From NCBI GenBank assembly GCA_030748955.1, contig JASMKZ010000013.1, positions 1-33,224 on the forward strand: a stretch of DNA of 33,224 bases. The letters run 5' to 3'. Both the position numbers and the translations under genes were made by a program. The stretch is from Fidelibacterota bacterium (GTDB lineage Bacteria; Fidelibacterota; Marinisomatia; SCGC-AAA003-L08; D37C17). Positions 19,184 through 28,106 of this stretch are shown here, piece after piece (position 1 is the first letter of the stretch; the number at the start of each line of letters is the position of its first letter). The notes beneath the pieces were generated by a model. That model was given only the letters and a program-made list of their open reading frames with translations, was not told the DNA's origin and did not search any database.

Positions 19184-21499
19184 ATGTCGTCCCTTATCCG
19201 TTTCGTCCAACGGTACCCAGTATTTAAGTTTCTTCCCATACAAATTTGGGGAATATTTATAGGAACTCACTATACTTTTCCGTCAACTTTTCTTTTGATT
19301 TTTTCAGGTGTCCTGTTCCTTGTTCTGTTTACCCGATATTTTCAGATTACTTTGCCTATAATTATTTTTCTCATGCCAATTTTGGTATTACAGACTGGGA
19401 ATTCACATAATATTTCAGATTTTCTATCAGGCGAAGTATTAATTAAGGCAACGGTTTCCGATATTCAGAAAAAACGCAATTCAGATTACATCATTCTTGA
19501 TACTGGAGATAAACGAGTACTATTACAAATATCAGATTCTCTTAACATTCTTCCTGCTGATATCATCATTTTGAGGGGGGAATTAGAAATGCCCCAACTC
19601 CCTAGAAATCACGGAGAGTTTAATTACGGTAGTTATTTACGATCTCAGGGTATTCAGGCTGTCATTCACCGTAATTTTTCTGTAATTGCAATTATTGAAG
19701 GTGAACCAAGTGTAAAACGTTGGTTCTTCGAAATGCGGCAGGGGATTCGTCAGCGATTGACAGAAGCTGTAGGACACCCTTATGATGGATTAGCATCTGG
19801 ATTATTGTTGGGAGAAAAATCAGGTATTGAACCCAAGATGAAAGAGCAATTTCGACGGCTTGGTATAATTCACATATTGGCAGTGAGTGGGTTGCATGTG
19901 GGTTTTGTACTTTTGGTTCTTACAGTTATAGCAAAGATTGCAGTTTTCTCCAGGTTACACCGATTTTTATTTATTTCTGCAGGGCTATTATTTTATTTAG
20001 GGATTAGTGGAGGTGCCATTAGCGTAATGCGGGCAGTCACTATGGCGATTCTTTATATATATGGAAATTTAAGAGAAAAAGAAATAATACCCTGGAGTAT
20101 CGTAGGGTTTACAGCATTTATTTTTCTCCTTGTTGATCCATCACAACTGTTCAGTATTAGCTTTCAACTCTCATTTGGTGCAGTATTTGGGATTCTATTT
20201 CTCCTGGATCAATTCAAACAATTAACAGCTAATAATGAGTTTTTAGTATCGTTGCGAAAGTATAGGTTACTCCGTTGGCTTATGGATGCATTAGTGGTAT
20301 CTTTTGGAGCACAGTTAGGTACGTTTCTTCCCATCGCTATTACATTTGGAGAAATCCCGGTTTGGGCATTTGCAGCTAATTTGGCAATCATTCCTCTGGC
20401 AGGATTATCAGTTATAACCTCCCTCATTATTTCACTATTAATGCCCTTTTCAGCACAATTTGGGATATTCTATGGCGAAGCACTATGGGGACAATTGTTT
20501 CTTATGGATAAACTAGCCATGCTTTTAAATAAATTTCCTTATCAATCAATTTCTTTTCAAGGATGGGATAAACCCTCACTTTTAGTTTTATTTGCAGGTA
20601 TGGTATTTCTGGCAACTGTATCACAAGTTAAGTATAGGTTCCGTGCCTTTGTTGTTTGTTTATTGCTGGGTAACTTTTTCATATGGAAAGAAAATCTAAA
20701 CTCTCCTGAACTCATAGTTACTTTTTTGGATGTGGGACAGGGGGATGCCTGTGTTATTGAAGATGGAGAGCATACTATTTTGGTGGATGCGGGATATGCG
20801 GGATTCGGTAAAGATTATGGGAAGAAGACGGTGGTACCATTTTTAAAATATAAAGGAATTAGTGCAATTAATTTAGCAGTAATGACCCATCCCCATGCGG
20901 ATCATATTGGGGGATTAGAATCTGTCTTGAAAAATTTCCCTATAAATGAAATTTGGGATACCCATAATGATTTTGAATCCTCTATTTATAAACGAATTCT
21001 AAAGGGATCAGGGGAAAACAAAAGTACCATTAAATATCCACAACCGGGGAATATTTATCAGTTGGGAGAAATGAAGCTCACCGTGTTATTCCCCGATTCA
21101 ATTATTGCAGATAAAATGGAAAATATTAATAATGCCTCTATTGTTTTCCGGTTAGATTATGATAATTATAGTTTTCTGTTCACAGGCGATGCCGAAATCC
21201 AAGCCGAACGGATACTCTCAAATCTTGGCAATCTGTTGCAGGTAGATGTTCTAAAGGTAGGACATCATGGTTCCAGCACCAGTTCAATTGGGAGTATGGT
21301 AAAACATATTTCTCCAGAATTTGCTGTTATATCAGTAGGGGAAAATAATCGTTACGGACATCCATCGAAAAAAATAGTACAGAGATGGATAGATTCCGGA
21401 ACCGAGGTATTCCGCACTGATGAAAGTGGGGCAGTTATTTTTATAATTGATAATAAGGGAATACATATACAAACATTGGTCAAGAGGGACACGATATAA
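19184..21499 (+). CDS. comEC: ComEC/Rec2-family DNA internalisation protein
   Basis: 771 aa; GLLLGEKSGI, HILAVSGLHVGFV, C-terminal metallo-beta-lactamase-like FLDVGQGDACVIEDGEHTILVDAG...MTHPHADHIGGL...KVGHHGSSTS. Confidence 0.95.
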   Translation: MSSLIRFVQRYPVFKFLPIQIWGIFIGTHYTFPSTFLLIFSGVLFLVLFTRYFQITLPIIIFLMPILVLQTGNSHNISDFLSGEVLIKATVSDIQKKRNSDYIILDTGDKRVLLQISDSLNILPADIIILRGELEMPQLPRNHGEFNYGSYLRSQGIQAVIHRNFSVIAIIEGEPSVKRWFFEMRQGIRQRLTEAVGHPYDGLASGLLLGEKSGIEPKMKEQFRRLGIIHILAVSGLHVGFVLLVLTVIAKIAVFSRLHRFLFISAGLLFYLGISGGAISVMRAVTMAILYIYGNLREKEIIPWSIVGFTAFIFLLVDPSQLFSISFQLSFGAVFGILFLLDQFKQLTANNEFLVSLRKYRLLRWLMDALVVSFGAQLGTFLPIAITFGEIPVWAFAANLAIIPLAGLSVITSLIISLLMPFSAQFGIFYGEALWGQLFLMDKLAMLLNKFPYQSISFQGWDKPSLLVLFAGMVFLATVSQVKYRFRAFVVCLLLGNFFIWKENLNSPELIVTFLDVGQGDACVIEDGEHTILVDAGYAGFGKDYGKKTVVPFLKYKGISAINLAVMTHPHADHIGGLESVLKNFPINEIWDTHNDFESSIYKRILKGSGENKSTIKYPQPGNIYQLGEMKLTVLFPDSIIADKMENINNASIVFRLDYDNYSFLFTGDAEIQAERILSNLGNLLQVDVLKVGHHGSSTSSIGSMVKHISPEFAVISVGENNRYGHPSKKIVQRWIDSGTEVFRTDESGAVIFIIDNKGIHIQTLVKRDTI

Positions 21500-21579
21500 T
21501 GTTCCCCTATTCAGATTAATAATTGACACATAATAAATAATTGTTTCATCCCATTAATTCAATTCCCTAATTTTTTCCT

Positions 21580-22434
21580 ATGAGAGATTTGATATTACAC
21601 ATTAACTGCCCGGATCAGCGGGGCATCATTGCCCAGTTTACAGGTGTTTTGTATGATCATGGAGCCAATGTACTGAATCTGGAACAGCATGTGGAACCTG
21701 ATGAAAAGCTCTTTTTCATGCGCATTCATGCAGACCTTTCTAATATGGAAATTTCAGAAGATGCCCTCCATAAAATTCTCATGGCACAGGTGAAAAAGAT
21801 GAATGCGAAGATTCAATTTTATTATCCTGAGAATGTGTTGAGAATAGCAATTTTTGTTACAAAAGAATCGGCCCCTCTATATGATTTGCTCATAAAGCAT
21901 CAGTCAGGTGAACTGCCTTGCAAAATCCCCTGTATTATCAGCAATCATAAGCATTTAAAAGAAATTGCAGAACAATTCAATATTCCTTTTCATCACCTTC
22001 CTATATCACCTGAAACAAAGCCAGATCAGGAAAATGCAGTTCGTGAAATAATTAAAAAGGAAAATATTGATCTGTTGGTCCTGGCACGCTATATGCAGAT
22101 TTTATCCCCTGCGTTTGTGACGGATTACCAAGGCAGAATTATTAACATCCATCATGGATTTTTACCAGCATTTAAGGGAAATAATCCTTATAGAAAAGCA
22201 TGGGAGAGAGGGGTTAAGATGATTGGAGCTACAGCCCATTATGTCACAGCCGATCTGGATGAAGGCCCTATTATTGAACAGGATGTGGTTTCAGTAAACC
22301 ACCAGCATTCTGTTCAGGAGATGATACAGGCTGGTCGGGATATTGAGCGGCGAGTACTTACATCTGCGGTGAAAGCCCACTTGCAGCACCGCATTATTCT
22401 GGATGGGCAGCGAACCATTATTTTTCATATGTAA
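21580..22434 (+). CDS. purU: formyltetrahydrofolate deformylase
   Basis: 284 aa; N-terminal ACT (CPDQRGIIAQFTG), C-terminal formyltransferase core NIHHGFLPAFKGNNPYRKAWERGVKMIGATAHYVTADLDEGPIIEQD. Confidence 0.96.
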   Translation: MRDLILHINCPDQRGIIAQFTGVLYDHGANVLNLEQHVEPDEKLFFMRIHADLSNMEISEDALHKILMAQVKKMNAKIQFYYPENVLRIAIFVTKESAPLYDLLIKHQSGELPCKIPCIISNHKHLKEIAEQFNIPFHHLPISPETKPDQENAVREIIKKENIDLLVLARYMQILSPAFVTDYQGRIINIHHGFLPAFKGNNPYRKAWERGVKMIGATAHYVTADLDEGPIIEQDVVSVNHQHSVQEMIQAGRDIERRVLTSAVKAHLQHRIILDGQRTIIFHM

Positions 22435-22462
22435 AAATCTCGCTGCATTACGCTTGGAAAGC

Positions 22463-23500
22463 TCAGCTACTCTCTACACTATTTAACAAAAATCTGATAT
22501 ATACTGCTGTCATTAAAAGTATTACCGCCCCGGCCTGGTGCAGAACCCCAAGCCATACCGGTACTACCATGATCAGAGTAAGTACGCCTAATCCAAATTG
22601 AATGAGAATTGTCCACAGCAGCCAGTCGATAGCTTTTACCTGTTGTGGGGTAAGTTGAAATCCTTTGCAATAGCGCCAGAATCCCGGAATAAGCATAGTC
22701 AATACCCAACCCAGTAGGCGGTGAATAAACTGGACGGTAAAAGTATGTTCTATGAAGTTTTTCCAAATGGGAGACAGAGGGAGTAATCCTCTGGGAACCC
22801 ATTCGCCTGCCATTTTAGGGAAGGTATTCCAGCCATAACCTGCTTTTAGACCTGCTGTAAAGGCTCCATAAATAATTTGGAGAATTATTACTGCTATAAT
22901 CCAATTGAACACAGGCTGGAGTTTTTCTTTGTTATAAGCAGTAGATGGAATAAACACTTTCTTATTCACAGTCAGCGCTGTCCAGAGAATATATGCCATA
23001 AGTCCGAAAGCCAATATCAAATGTCCCGCTAAGCGGTAATGACTCACGTGGGGATCGTCCACTAATCCACTTTTTACCATATACCAACCATATAGACCCT
23101 GCAGTCCACCCAAAACAAACATAAATAGAAGTTTTTTCATTAGTGGAGGATTTAGTTTTTTCTTTATTAAAAAGTAAGCAAAAGGGATGATGAAAAATAT
23201 TCCTAATAATCGCCCAATAAGGCGGTGAACATATTCCCAGAAGAAAATAAACTTAAATTGAGAGAGTGTCATGCCCTGGTTCAGTTTCTGGTATTCGGGG
23301 TATTGTTGATATTTTTCAAACTCAGTTTCCCAAGCGGAATCATTCATGGGTGGGACTATTCCTGAAATGGGGTGCCATTCTACCATAGAAAGTCCCGATT
23401 GGGTGAGGCGGGTAACACCGCCAATTATTACCATGAGAAAGATAAGCAGGCAAGCAGAAATGAGCCAGATTGTTATTTGTTTATTAGTCTTAGGATCCAT
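22463..23500 (-). CDS. ctaA: COX15/CtaA-family heme A synthase
   Basis: 345 aa multi-TM; GGVTRLTQSGLSMVEWHPISG..PP, WEYVHRLIGRLLG, VQFIHRLLGWVL. Confidence 0.93.
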   Translation of the reverse strand: MDPKTNKQITIWLISACLLIFLMVIIGGVTRLTQSGLSMVEWHPISGIVPPMNDSAWETEFEKYQQYPEYQKLNQGMTLSQFKFIFFWEYVHRLIGRLLGIFFIIPFAYFLIKKKLNPPLMKKLLFMFVLGGLQGLYGWYMVKSGLVDDPHVSHYRLAGHLILAFGLMAYILWTALTVNKKVFIPSTAYNKEKLQPVFNWIIAVIILQIIYGAFTAGLKAGYGWNTFPKMAGEWVPRGLLPLSPIWKNFIEHTFTVQFIHRLLGWVLTMLIPGFWRYCKGFQLTPQQVKAIDWLLWTILIQFGLGVLTLIMVVPVWLGVLHQAGAVILLMTAVYIRFLLNSVESS

Positions 23501-23713
23501 TTAGATGTTTTTTCAGGCGGGAAAAATTAGGCATGAAATGATTATGTATTAAACGGTCATTTTTTTCATTTATTATTCCTTAGCTAACTTTTGAGCAAAG
23601 AGAGACCATAGGGGCATATAATTTGGTGCTGATTGGGTATCGGTTCACCCCACAAATGCAGAGCTAATCATTAAATACTAACGCAGAGAGTTAGGGATTT
23701 AATATTATATCTA

Positions 23714-24196
23714 TCAGCATTTTGTAGAAATCTTTTCAATTGCAGTAATTGTGAACTTCGTCTCTTTACCCCTGATTTCAAGCGTAAAATTCTCATCAAT
23801 TTTTTTCCCAACTATAGCTTGGCCAAAAGGTGAATGGTAGGTTACAATCATAGGATAAAGATCCAACTCAAATTCGATGGGACCTAAGAGGTAATAGTCT
23901 TCGGCATCATCTTTGCCTTCTTCACGGATTGTAACCTTATTGCCAAATCCTACCTCGTCGGTTTCAATTTCGCCATACTCGATGAACCGGAATGGCGCAT
24001 GGGACTGCAACAATTGTTTCTTATATATTATTAAACTCATCTCCTCTCTAGCAGCGTGGTATTCCGCATTTTCCTTAAGATCTCCATGGCTGGCTGCATC
24101 TCTAATTTTTATTGAAGTCTCCCTCTTTAATTTATCAATAGATTTCATTTCCTCTTCCAATGCGCGGTATGTATCCTGCAAAATCAAAGTTGCCAC
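23714..24196 (-). CDS. greA: GreA/GreB-family transcription elongation factor, GTG start
   Basis: 160 aa; REtsIKIRDAASHGDLKENAEYHAAREEMSLI coiled-coil tip, C-terminal SPFGQAIVGKKIDE. Confidence 0.92.
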   Translation of the reverse strand: MATLILQDTYRALEEEMKSIDKLKRETSIKIRDAASHGDLKENAEYHAAREEMSLIIYKKQLLQSHAPFRFIEYGEIETDEVGFGNKVTIREEGKDDAEDYYLLGPIEFELDLYPMIVTYHSPFGQAIVGKKIDENFTLEIRGKETKFTITAIEKISTKC

Positions 24197-24200
24197 ATTA

Positions 24201-24243
24201 ATCTCCTTATTTGGTTAGCCTGCGTAGCATAGGGGGTTAGTTG
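24201..24243 (-). repeat. Family B copy 1 (greA leader, mini-ORF MLRRLTK*)
   Basis: ctccttatttggttagcctgcgtagcatagggggttagttgtt. Confidence 0.7.
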
Positions 24244-24443
24244 TTTTCTGCTTGACTATCTGAATCAGCATCTCTTTTATTCTTTAAGTAGTCTTCAATT
24301 CGAATTCCCAATATACCACCCATTGCGCCAGCAGCAAATATTGACAAAAATTCAACAGTTCTAATTGTATTATCGTAAATAACTACGAAATATGAACAAA
24401 GTGAGAGAAAAAACATTATGCCTATAAGTTTAATTTTCTTCAT
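24237..24443 (-). CDS. small membrane protein, hypothetical
   Basis: 68 aa with two hydrophobic segments; preceded by the family A leader with SD (AAGGAGT). Confidence 0.6.
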   Translation of the reverse strand: MKKIKLIGIMFFLSLCSYFVVIYDNTIRTVEFLSIFAAGAMGGILGIRIEDYLKNKRDADSDSQAENN

Positions 24444-24446
24444 TTT

Positions 24447-24521
24447 AACTCCTTGATCAGATATGTAAACTTAATATGGTTTACCGATAAATAAAAAAGC
24501 CCTCGATTTTCTCAGGGCCTG
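24447..24521 (-). repeat. Family A copy 1: terminator hairpin plus leader plus SD
   Basis: ccttgatcagatatgtaaacttaatatggtttaccgataaataaaaaagccctcgattttctcagggcct. Confidence 0.85.
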
Positions 24522-24621
24522 TCTAACACTAAGTTTATTTAGGAAGTGCTATCTGAGATCTAAGATGTAATTTCTAATTTGGATAAGATTATTGTAGGTG
24601 AAGTCAGAATTGCTAATTATT

Positions 24622-25305
24622 TTAATTATATTTATTAATGTTTATTTCAACACGTCTATTTTGAGCACGGTTAGCTGGTATTACATTCCCACCCTCATCT
24701 CTATTTGGCACAATGGGTGCTGTCTCTGCCCGTCCAATTGGCTTTAATTTTTTAATATCAATTCCGCTTGCGTTCAATATTTCAACTATTCCGGTCGCAC
24801 GAATTGCAGAAAGATCCCAGTTGGAATTAAAGTCTGGATTGTCTTCAGGAATAGGATCATCATCTGTGTGCCCTTCAACCTCAATCATATAGTCTTTATA
24901 TGAGGATTCATCTAAAAGCTCTGTGATAGTTTTAGATATTTCTTCAATTACGGGGGTCATATTATCCATTACAATAGCAGAACCAGATGAATAAAGGGAA
25001 CTACCTGGAATTCGAATTTTTATTCCATTAGGACCCAGCTCAACTTTAACCTGACTTTCTAATTTTTTATCTTTAATAACTTTATTTAATTCTTTTTCTA
25101 ATTCTTTAAATTCATTTTCAGTATTTTCTGCAGCAAAAGCTTCTTTCATTGCCTCTGCTAAATCCTCATACTTACCAGGATCAGGGTCAGTAGTAGAATA
25201 GAGCATAACAAAAAATGCCATCAAAAGACAAAACATGTCAGCAAATGTCCCCATATAACCAGGTTGTACATCTAAATCTTCTCTTTTTACTCTTATTTTT
25301 TTCAT
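24622..25305 (-). CDS. motB: MotB-like protein (TM anchor plus OmpA peptidoglycan-binding domain)
   Basis: 227 aa; GTFADMFCLLMAFFVMLYST (proton-channel Asp), IEVEGHTDDDPIPED...RATGIVEIL...NRRVEI; 4-nt overlap with the motA-like gene. Confidence 0.88.
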   Translation of the reverse strand: MKKIRVKREDLDVQPGYMGTFADMFCLLMAFFVMLYSTTDPDPGKYEDLAEAMKEAFAAENTENEFKELEKELNKVIKDKKLESQVKVELGPNGIKIRIPGSSLYSSGSAIVMDNMTPVIEEISKTITELLDESSYKDYMIEVEGHTDDDPIPEDNPDFNSNWDLSAIRATGIVEILNASGIDIKKLKPIGRAETAPIVPNRDEGGNVIPANRAQNRRVEININKYN

Positions 25306-26105
25306 TCTTCTGCAATATCAAAATGATTAGACGAATCAAGGTACCTATTGAGATGGTCCTGAACAGTATATGGATGTGGTTTGTTGGGCAGCATAGATAT
25401 ACCTTCGAGTAAAACCATATCACGATATTTGATGATTGAATATTGTTGCTCTAGTTTTCTTGCAGCAGGTTTAAAAAATAGATTGGCAAAAAGTACGCCG
25501 TGCAAGGTAGTAATTAATGCGATTGCCATACCACCACCAATTGCTGTCGGGTCACCGCTCATATTCGACAACATAATAACCAATCCTACCAATGTTCCTA
25601 TCATGCCGAATGCAGGAGAAAATTGAGCCATTGTATCTAATATTGTCACTACATGCATCTTCCTGTCATATGTAGTGTCTATAAAATCTTCTGTTAATCT
25701 AGATATATTTTCAGATTTCCCACCATCTAATACCATCTCCATACTATACTTTATAACGGGATTTTTATTTTCATCTACATTAAATTTTTTTTGAAGCTCC
25801 TGGATTCCACCTTTTTTTACAATTTCAGCCCAACCGATTATTTTCCCAACATCATTATATATAGTTCTTGAATTTATATCTAAATGCTTAAAAATTTTAA
25901 CCATTTCTTTAAAGGCTTGAATGACATAATTATCTTTAAAAGCAATAAATGTAGCAGCTATTGTTCCTCCTAAAACCATAAGTAAACTATTAGGCAATAA
26001 AAAGATCCAAGGATAGGGAGGAGCAGAAGGGTCTTGCCCTGATATAATTGCGTATACAAATAGTCCTATACCTGCTAAAAAACCTATTATTGTACCAGTC
26101 GACAT
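25302..26105 (-). CDS. motA: MotA/TolQ/ExbB-family proton channel, MotA-like
   Basis: 267 aa; TIIGFLAGIGLFVYAII, FSPAFGMIGTLVGLVIMLSNM, GGGMAIALITTLHGVLFANLFFKP. Confidence 0.9.
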   Translation of the reverse strand: MSTGTIIGFLAGIGLFVYAIISGQDPSAPPYPWIFLLPNSLLMVLGGTIAATFIAFKDNYVIQAFKEMVKIFKHLDINSRTIYNDVGKIIGWAEIVKKGGIQELQKKFNVDENKNPVIKYSMEMVLDGGKSENISRLTEDFIDTTYDRKMHVVTILDTMAQFSPAFGMIGTLVGLVIMLSNMSGDPTAIGGGMAIALITTLHGVLFANLFFKPAARKLEQQYSIIKYRDMVLLEGISMLPNKPHPYTVQDHLNRYLDSSNHFDIAEE

Positions 26106-26303
26106 AAAAACCTCATATTTAATAATATTTTTTTGAATAACTATAAGTTATATAGTTATAATTCAATAATCCTTATTCTTCACTTTAGTCCTTGATTGAA
26201 TACAGTAATTTAATAACAACATCAGATATTAGTAGCTTATTGTTTTAGATGAGAGCAGGGGGGGGATAGCATTTAGAGTGATTCGGGTATCGGCATACCC
26301 TGT

Positions 26304-26343
26304 AAAAACACAAGCCGAAGTATTAAATACCCTCGGCTTGTGT
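26304..26343 (-). terminator. intrinsic terminator, minus strand
   Basis: ACACAAGCCGA-14 nt loop-TCGGCTTGTGT then TTTT(T). Confidence 0.85.
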
Positions 26344-26520
26344 GATTGGACGGAACAAGTTATAAAGAAGACAATGAAAAGTCTCTAACTTGATTTTCGA
26401 CCGTCCAAATCTGTTCTGTCAGCATACTTTGAGGAGTAGTTTACCCTACAGAACGTTAAAATGTACAAAGATTACAATATAAGTGCATATAGGTAAAAGT
26501 CTGATTTATATTGTAGGATT
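26304..26520 (-). ncRNA. candidate structured RNA with intrinsic terminator, no recognised family
   Basis: Four successive stems on the minus strand: 10-bp tacaatataa(26473-26482)/ttatattgta(26506-26515); 7-bp gttctgt(26413-26419)/acagaac(26448-26454); 8-bp ttggacgg(26346-26353)/ccgtccaa(26401-26408) enclosing caagtt/aacttg; 11-bp terminator stem 26308-26318/26333-26343 followed on the minus strand by TTTTT. No plausible long ORF across it. Confidence 0.5.
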
Positions 26521-26548
26521 CTTCTTACAAGAAAACTCCATTGGCTAT

Positions 26549-26621
26549 GATTAGATATGTAAACTTAATATGGTTTGCCAATAAATAAAAAAGCCCCACA
26601 AATGCAGGGCTGAAAGTTTGT
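26549..26621 (-). repeat. Family A copy 2 (leads into the candidate ncRNA)
   Basis: gattagatatgtaaacttaatatggtttgccaataaataaaaaagccccacaaatgcagggct. Confidence 0.85.
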
Positions 26622-26631
26622 TTAGGGAGAG

Positions 26632-26937
26632 CTATTTGTGATAGTGACATTGGTACACAACTTCTACTTGAATAACACTACACATTTTATCAAGACAAGT
26701 TTCTACTCCTTCACCAAATATTTCAGCTTCTTTATACCCCCAGTTTTGACATTTTTCTATTGCTGTTTTTAAAGCATCATCCCATTGAATATCAAGATTA
26801 GACAATATACCATCATATGTATAAGACATAGCAATAGTTGCACTTGCTTGATCTCCAGCTATTGGTGATAAAAATATAATTTGAGGTTTTCTCCAACACC
26901 CAACAACAAGTAATAATATAATTAGTCTGCGATTCAT
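26632..26937 (-). CDS. small lipoprotein, possibly YecR-like
   Basis: 101 aa; MNRRLIILLLVVGC lipobox; SATIAMSYTYDGI...DALKTAIEKCQNWGYKEAEIFGEGVETC resembles the YecR-like lipoprotein pattern. Confidence 0.6.
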   Translation of the reverse strand: MNRRLIILLLVVGCWRKPQIIFLSPIAGDQASATIAMSYTYDGILSNLDIQWDDALKTAIEKCQNWGYKEAEIFGEGVETCLDKMCSVIQVEVVYQCHYHK

Positions 26938-26953
26938 AGGGGGTTAGTTGTTA
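26894..26953 (-). repeat. Family B copy 2 (intact lipoprotein signal peptide MNRRLIILLLVVGC)
   Basis: aacacccaacaacaagtaataatataattagtctgcgattcatagggggttagttgtt. Confidence 0.85.
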
Positions 26954-27094
26954 TTCGGATTCCATGGCATCTTTATAGCCTCTTTTAAAATCATCAGACA
27001 ACCATTTCCAAATGAATAGAGATAGGGATACTATAAAAGTTACAGCGACTATAATCATTGATAATACTGCTCCACCAAAAATTATTTCTTCCAT
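26951..27094 (-). CDS. 47-aa small membrane protein (absent from ORF track)
   Basis: MEEIIFGGAVLSMIIVAVTFIVSLSLFIWKWLSDDFKRGYKDAMESE*; one TM segment; positioned directly after an A leader with SD-like AAGGAAT. Confidence 0.6.
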   Translation of the reverse strand: MEEIIFGGAVLSMIIVAVTFIVSLSLFIWKWLSDDFKRGYKDAMESE

Positions 27095-27097
27095 TTT

Positions 27098-27142
27098 GAT
27101 TCCTTGATTAGATATGTAAACTTAATATGGGTTGCCGATAAT
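27098..27142 (-). repeat. Family A copy 3 (leader only, no hairpin)
   Basis: ccttgattagatatgtaaacttaatatgggttgccgataat. Confidence 0.8.
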
Positions 27143-27143
27143 A

Positions 27144-27608
27144 TTACTCACCTATAGGTGGTGGATTTGACAATAAATCTTTTGTTTCATCTTTAAAAAG
27201 CGTCCAAAGTCCATAGATACCAATCATAGTGCCAATAGGAATACTAAGAAGAGATAAACATGATAATATTATTCCAAAAACCCAGCTCCATGCTTTCTTT
27301 GTTATTAGTCCATATCCACAAATAAAACCTGGTGCTGCAAAAATGAATAAAACTGTACCAATTGATTGACCTATAATAGATGTAATTCTTATTGCAGTTG
27401 AATCTCCACTTATTTCTCCTGCCATAGGCAGAAATTGGTTAATAGCAACTCCACCAATTACCATCAATATACTAAAAGTAAGAAATAATGTACCCAAAAT
27501 ATTAATATGTTTCGTCATATCATTAGGGTCTCTCTGTTTTTTTCCACAATGCTTACATATGATTGCCTCAGTTTGAATTTCTTCTGCACAATAGTTACAT
27601 ATTTTCAT
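27144..27608 (-). CDS. zinc-ribbon membrane protein, hypothetical
   Basis: 154 aa; MKICNYCAEEIQTEAIICKHCGKK zinc ribbon followed by several TM segments. Confidence 0.7.
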   Translation of the reverse strand: MKICNYCAEEIQTEAIICKHCGKKQRDPNDMTKHINILGTLFLTFSILMVIGGVAINQFLPMAGEISGDSTAIRITSIIGQSIGTVLFIFAAPGFICGYGLITKKAWSWVFGIILSCLSLLSIPIGTMIGIYGLWTLFKDETKDLLSNPPPIGE

Positions 27609-27616
27609 TATAACAT

Positions 27617-27670
27617 CCTTTATTTTATTAGCCTGTAAATCATAACAGTTTTTTATAAGGGGTTAGTTAG
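27617..27670 (-). repeat. Family B copy 3 (mini-ORF MIYRLIK*)
   Basis: cctttattttattagcctgtaaatcataacagttttttataaggggttagttagc. Confidence 0.6.
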
Positions 27671-28106
27671 CATCTTTATCTGATGAACATTCTTCCATGT
27701 AAATTTTTATATTCATATCACCCAATGAGATTCTATAGAATACTTTCAGGAAGTATTGGCTACATTGATGCATGCAATCACACCATTCATCTGAAGATAT
27801 TGTGGATGCTACACATTCTTTTTTACAATCTTTAATTATGTTCTCTGTTTTTAGAGTAGCTGAACCTGAACTTATATTGCCATCTAAAATATTCATTTCT
27901 ATCTCAGGTTTTTTCACATCAGGAACTTCTGGCATAACTCCTTCTGCTGGTTCTATTGTCTCTTCTGTACTCTCTTTAGGCTCAGAGGGTTCAGTATTCT
28001 CTTCTGTATTCTCTTTAGGCTCAGAGGGCTCTGTATTGTCAATGGCTTTAGCTGCACACCCTATAAAAAAACTTCCAACCGTAAATAATAATATTAATTT
28101 CTTCAT
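27663..28106 (-). CDS. lipoprotein with EPSEPKE(N/S)TEE tandem repeat and Cys-rich C-terminus
   Basis: 147 aa; MKKLILLFTVGSFFIGC lipobox, Glu/Pro-rich linker, CX3C / CXCMHQC C-terminal cysteines. Confidence 0.65.
   Translation of the reverse strand: MKKLILLFTVGSFFIGCAAKAIDNTEPSEPKENTEENTEPSEPKESTEETIEPAEGVMPEVPDVKKPEIEMNILDGNISSGSATLKTENIIKDCKKECVASTISSDEWCDCMHQCSQYFLKVFYRISLGDMNIKIYMEECSSDKDAN
27961..28038 (-). repeat. 39-bp in-frame tandem repeat (2 copies; 13 aa each)
   Basis: tcttctgtactctctttaggctcagagggttcagtattc / tcttctgtattctctttaggctcagagggctctgtattg. Confidence 0.85.

Noticed and set aside
24622-26105. Zorya-type anti-phage system (ZorAB)
   Set aside because: MotA-like protein is of ordinary 267-aa length without the long ZorA tail, and no ZorC/D/E-like helicase or nuclease is next to it.
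26304-26520. tmRNA, 6S RNA, RNase P RNA or retron msr-msd
   Set aside because: No tRNA-like acceptor/T-loop signature, no recognised conserved cores, and no reverse transcriptase gene nearby. Formal covariance search not possible here.
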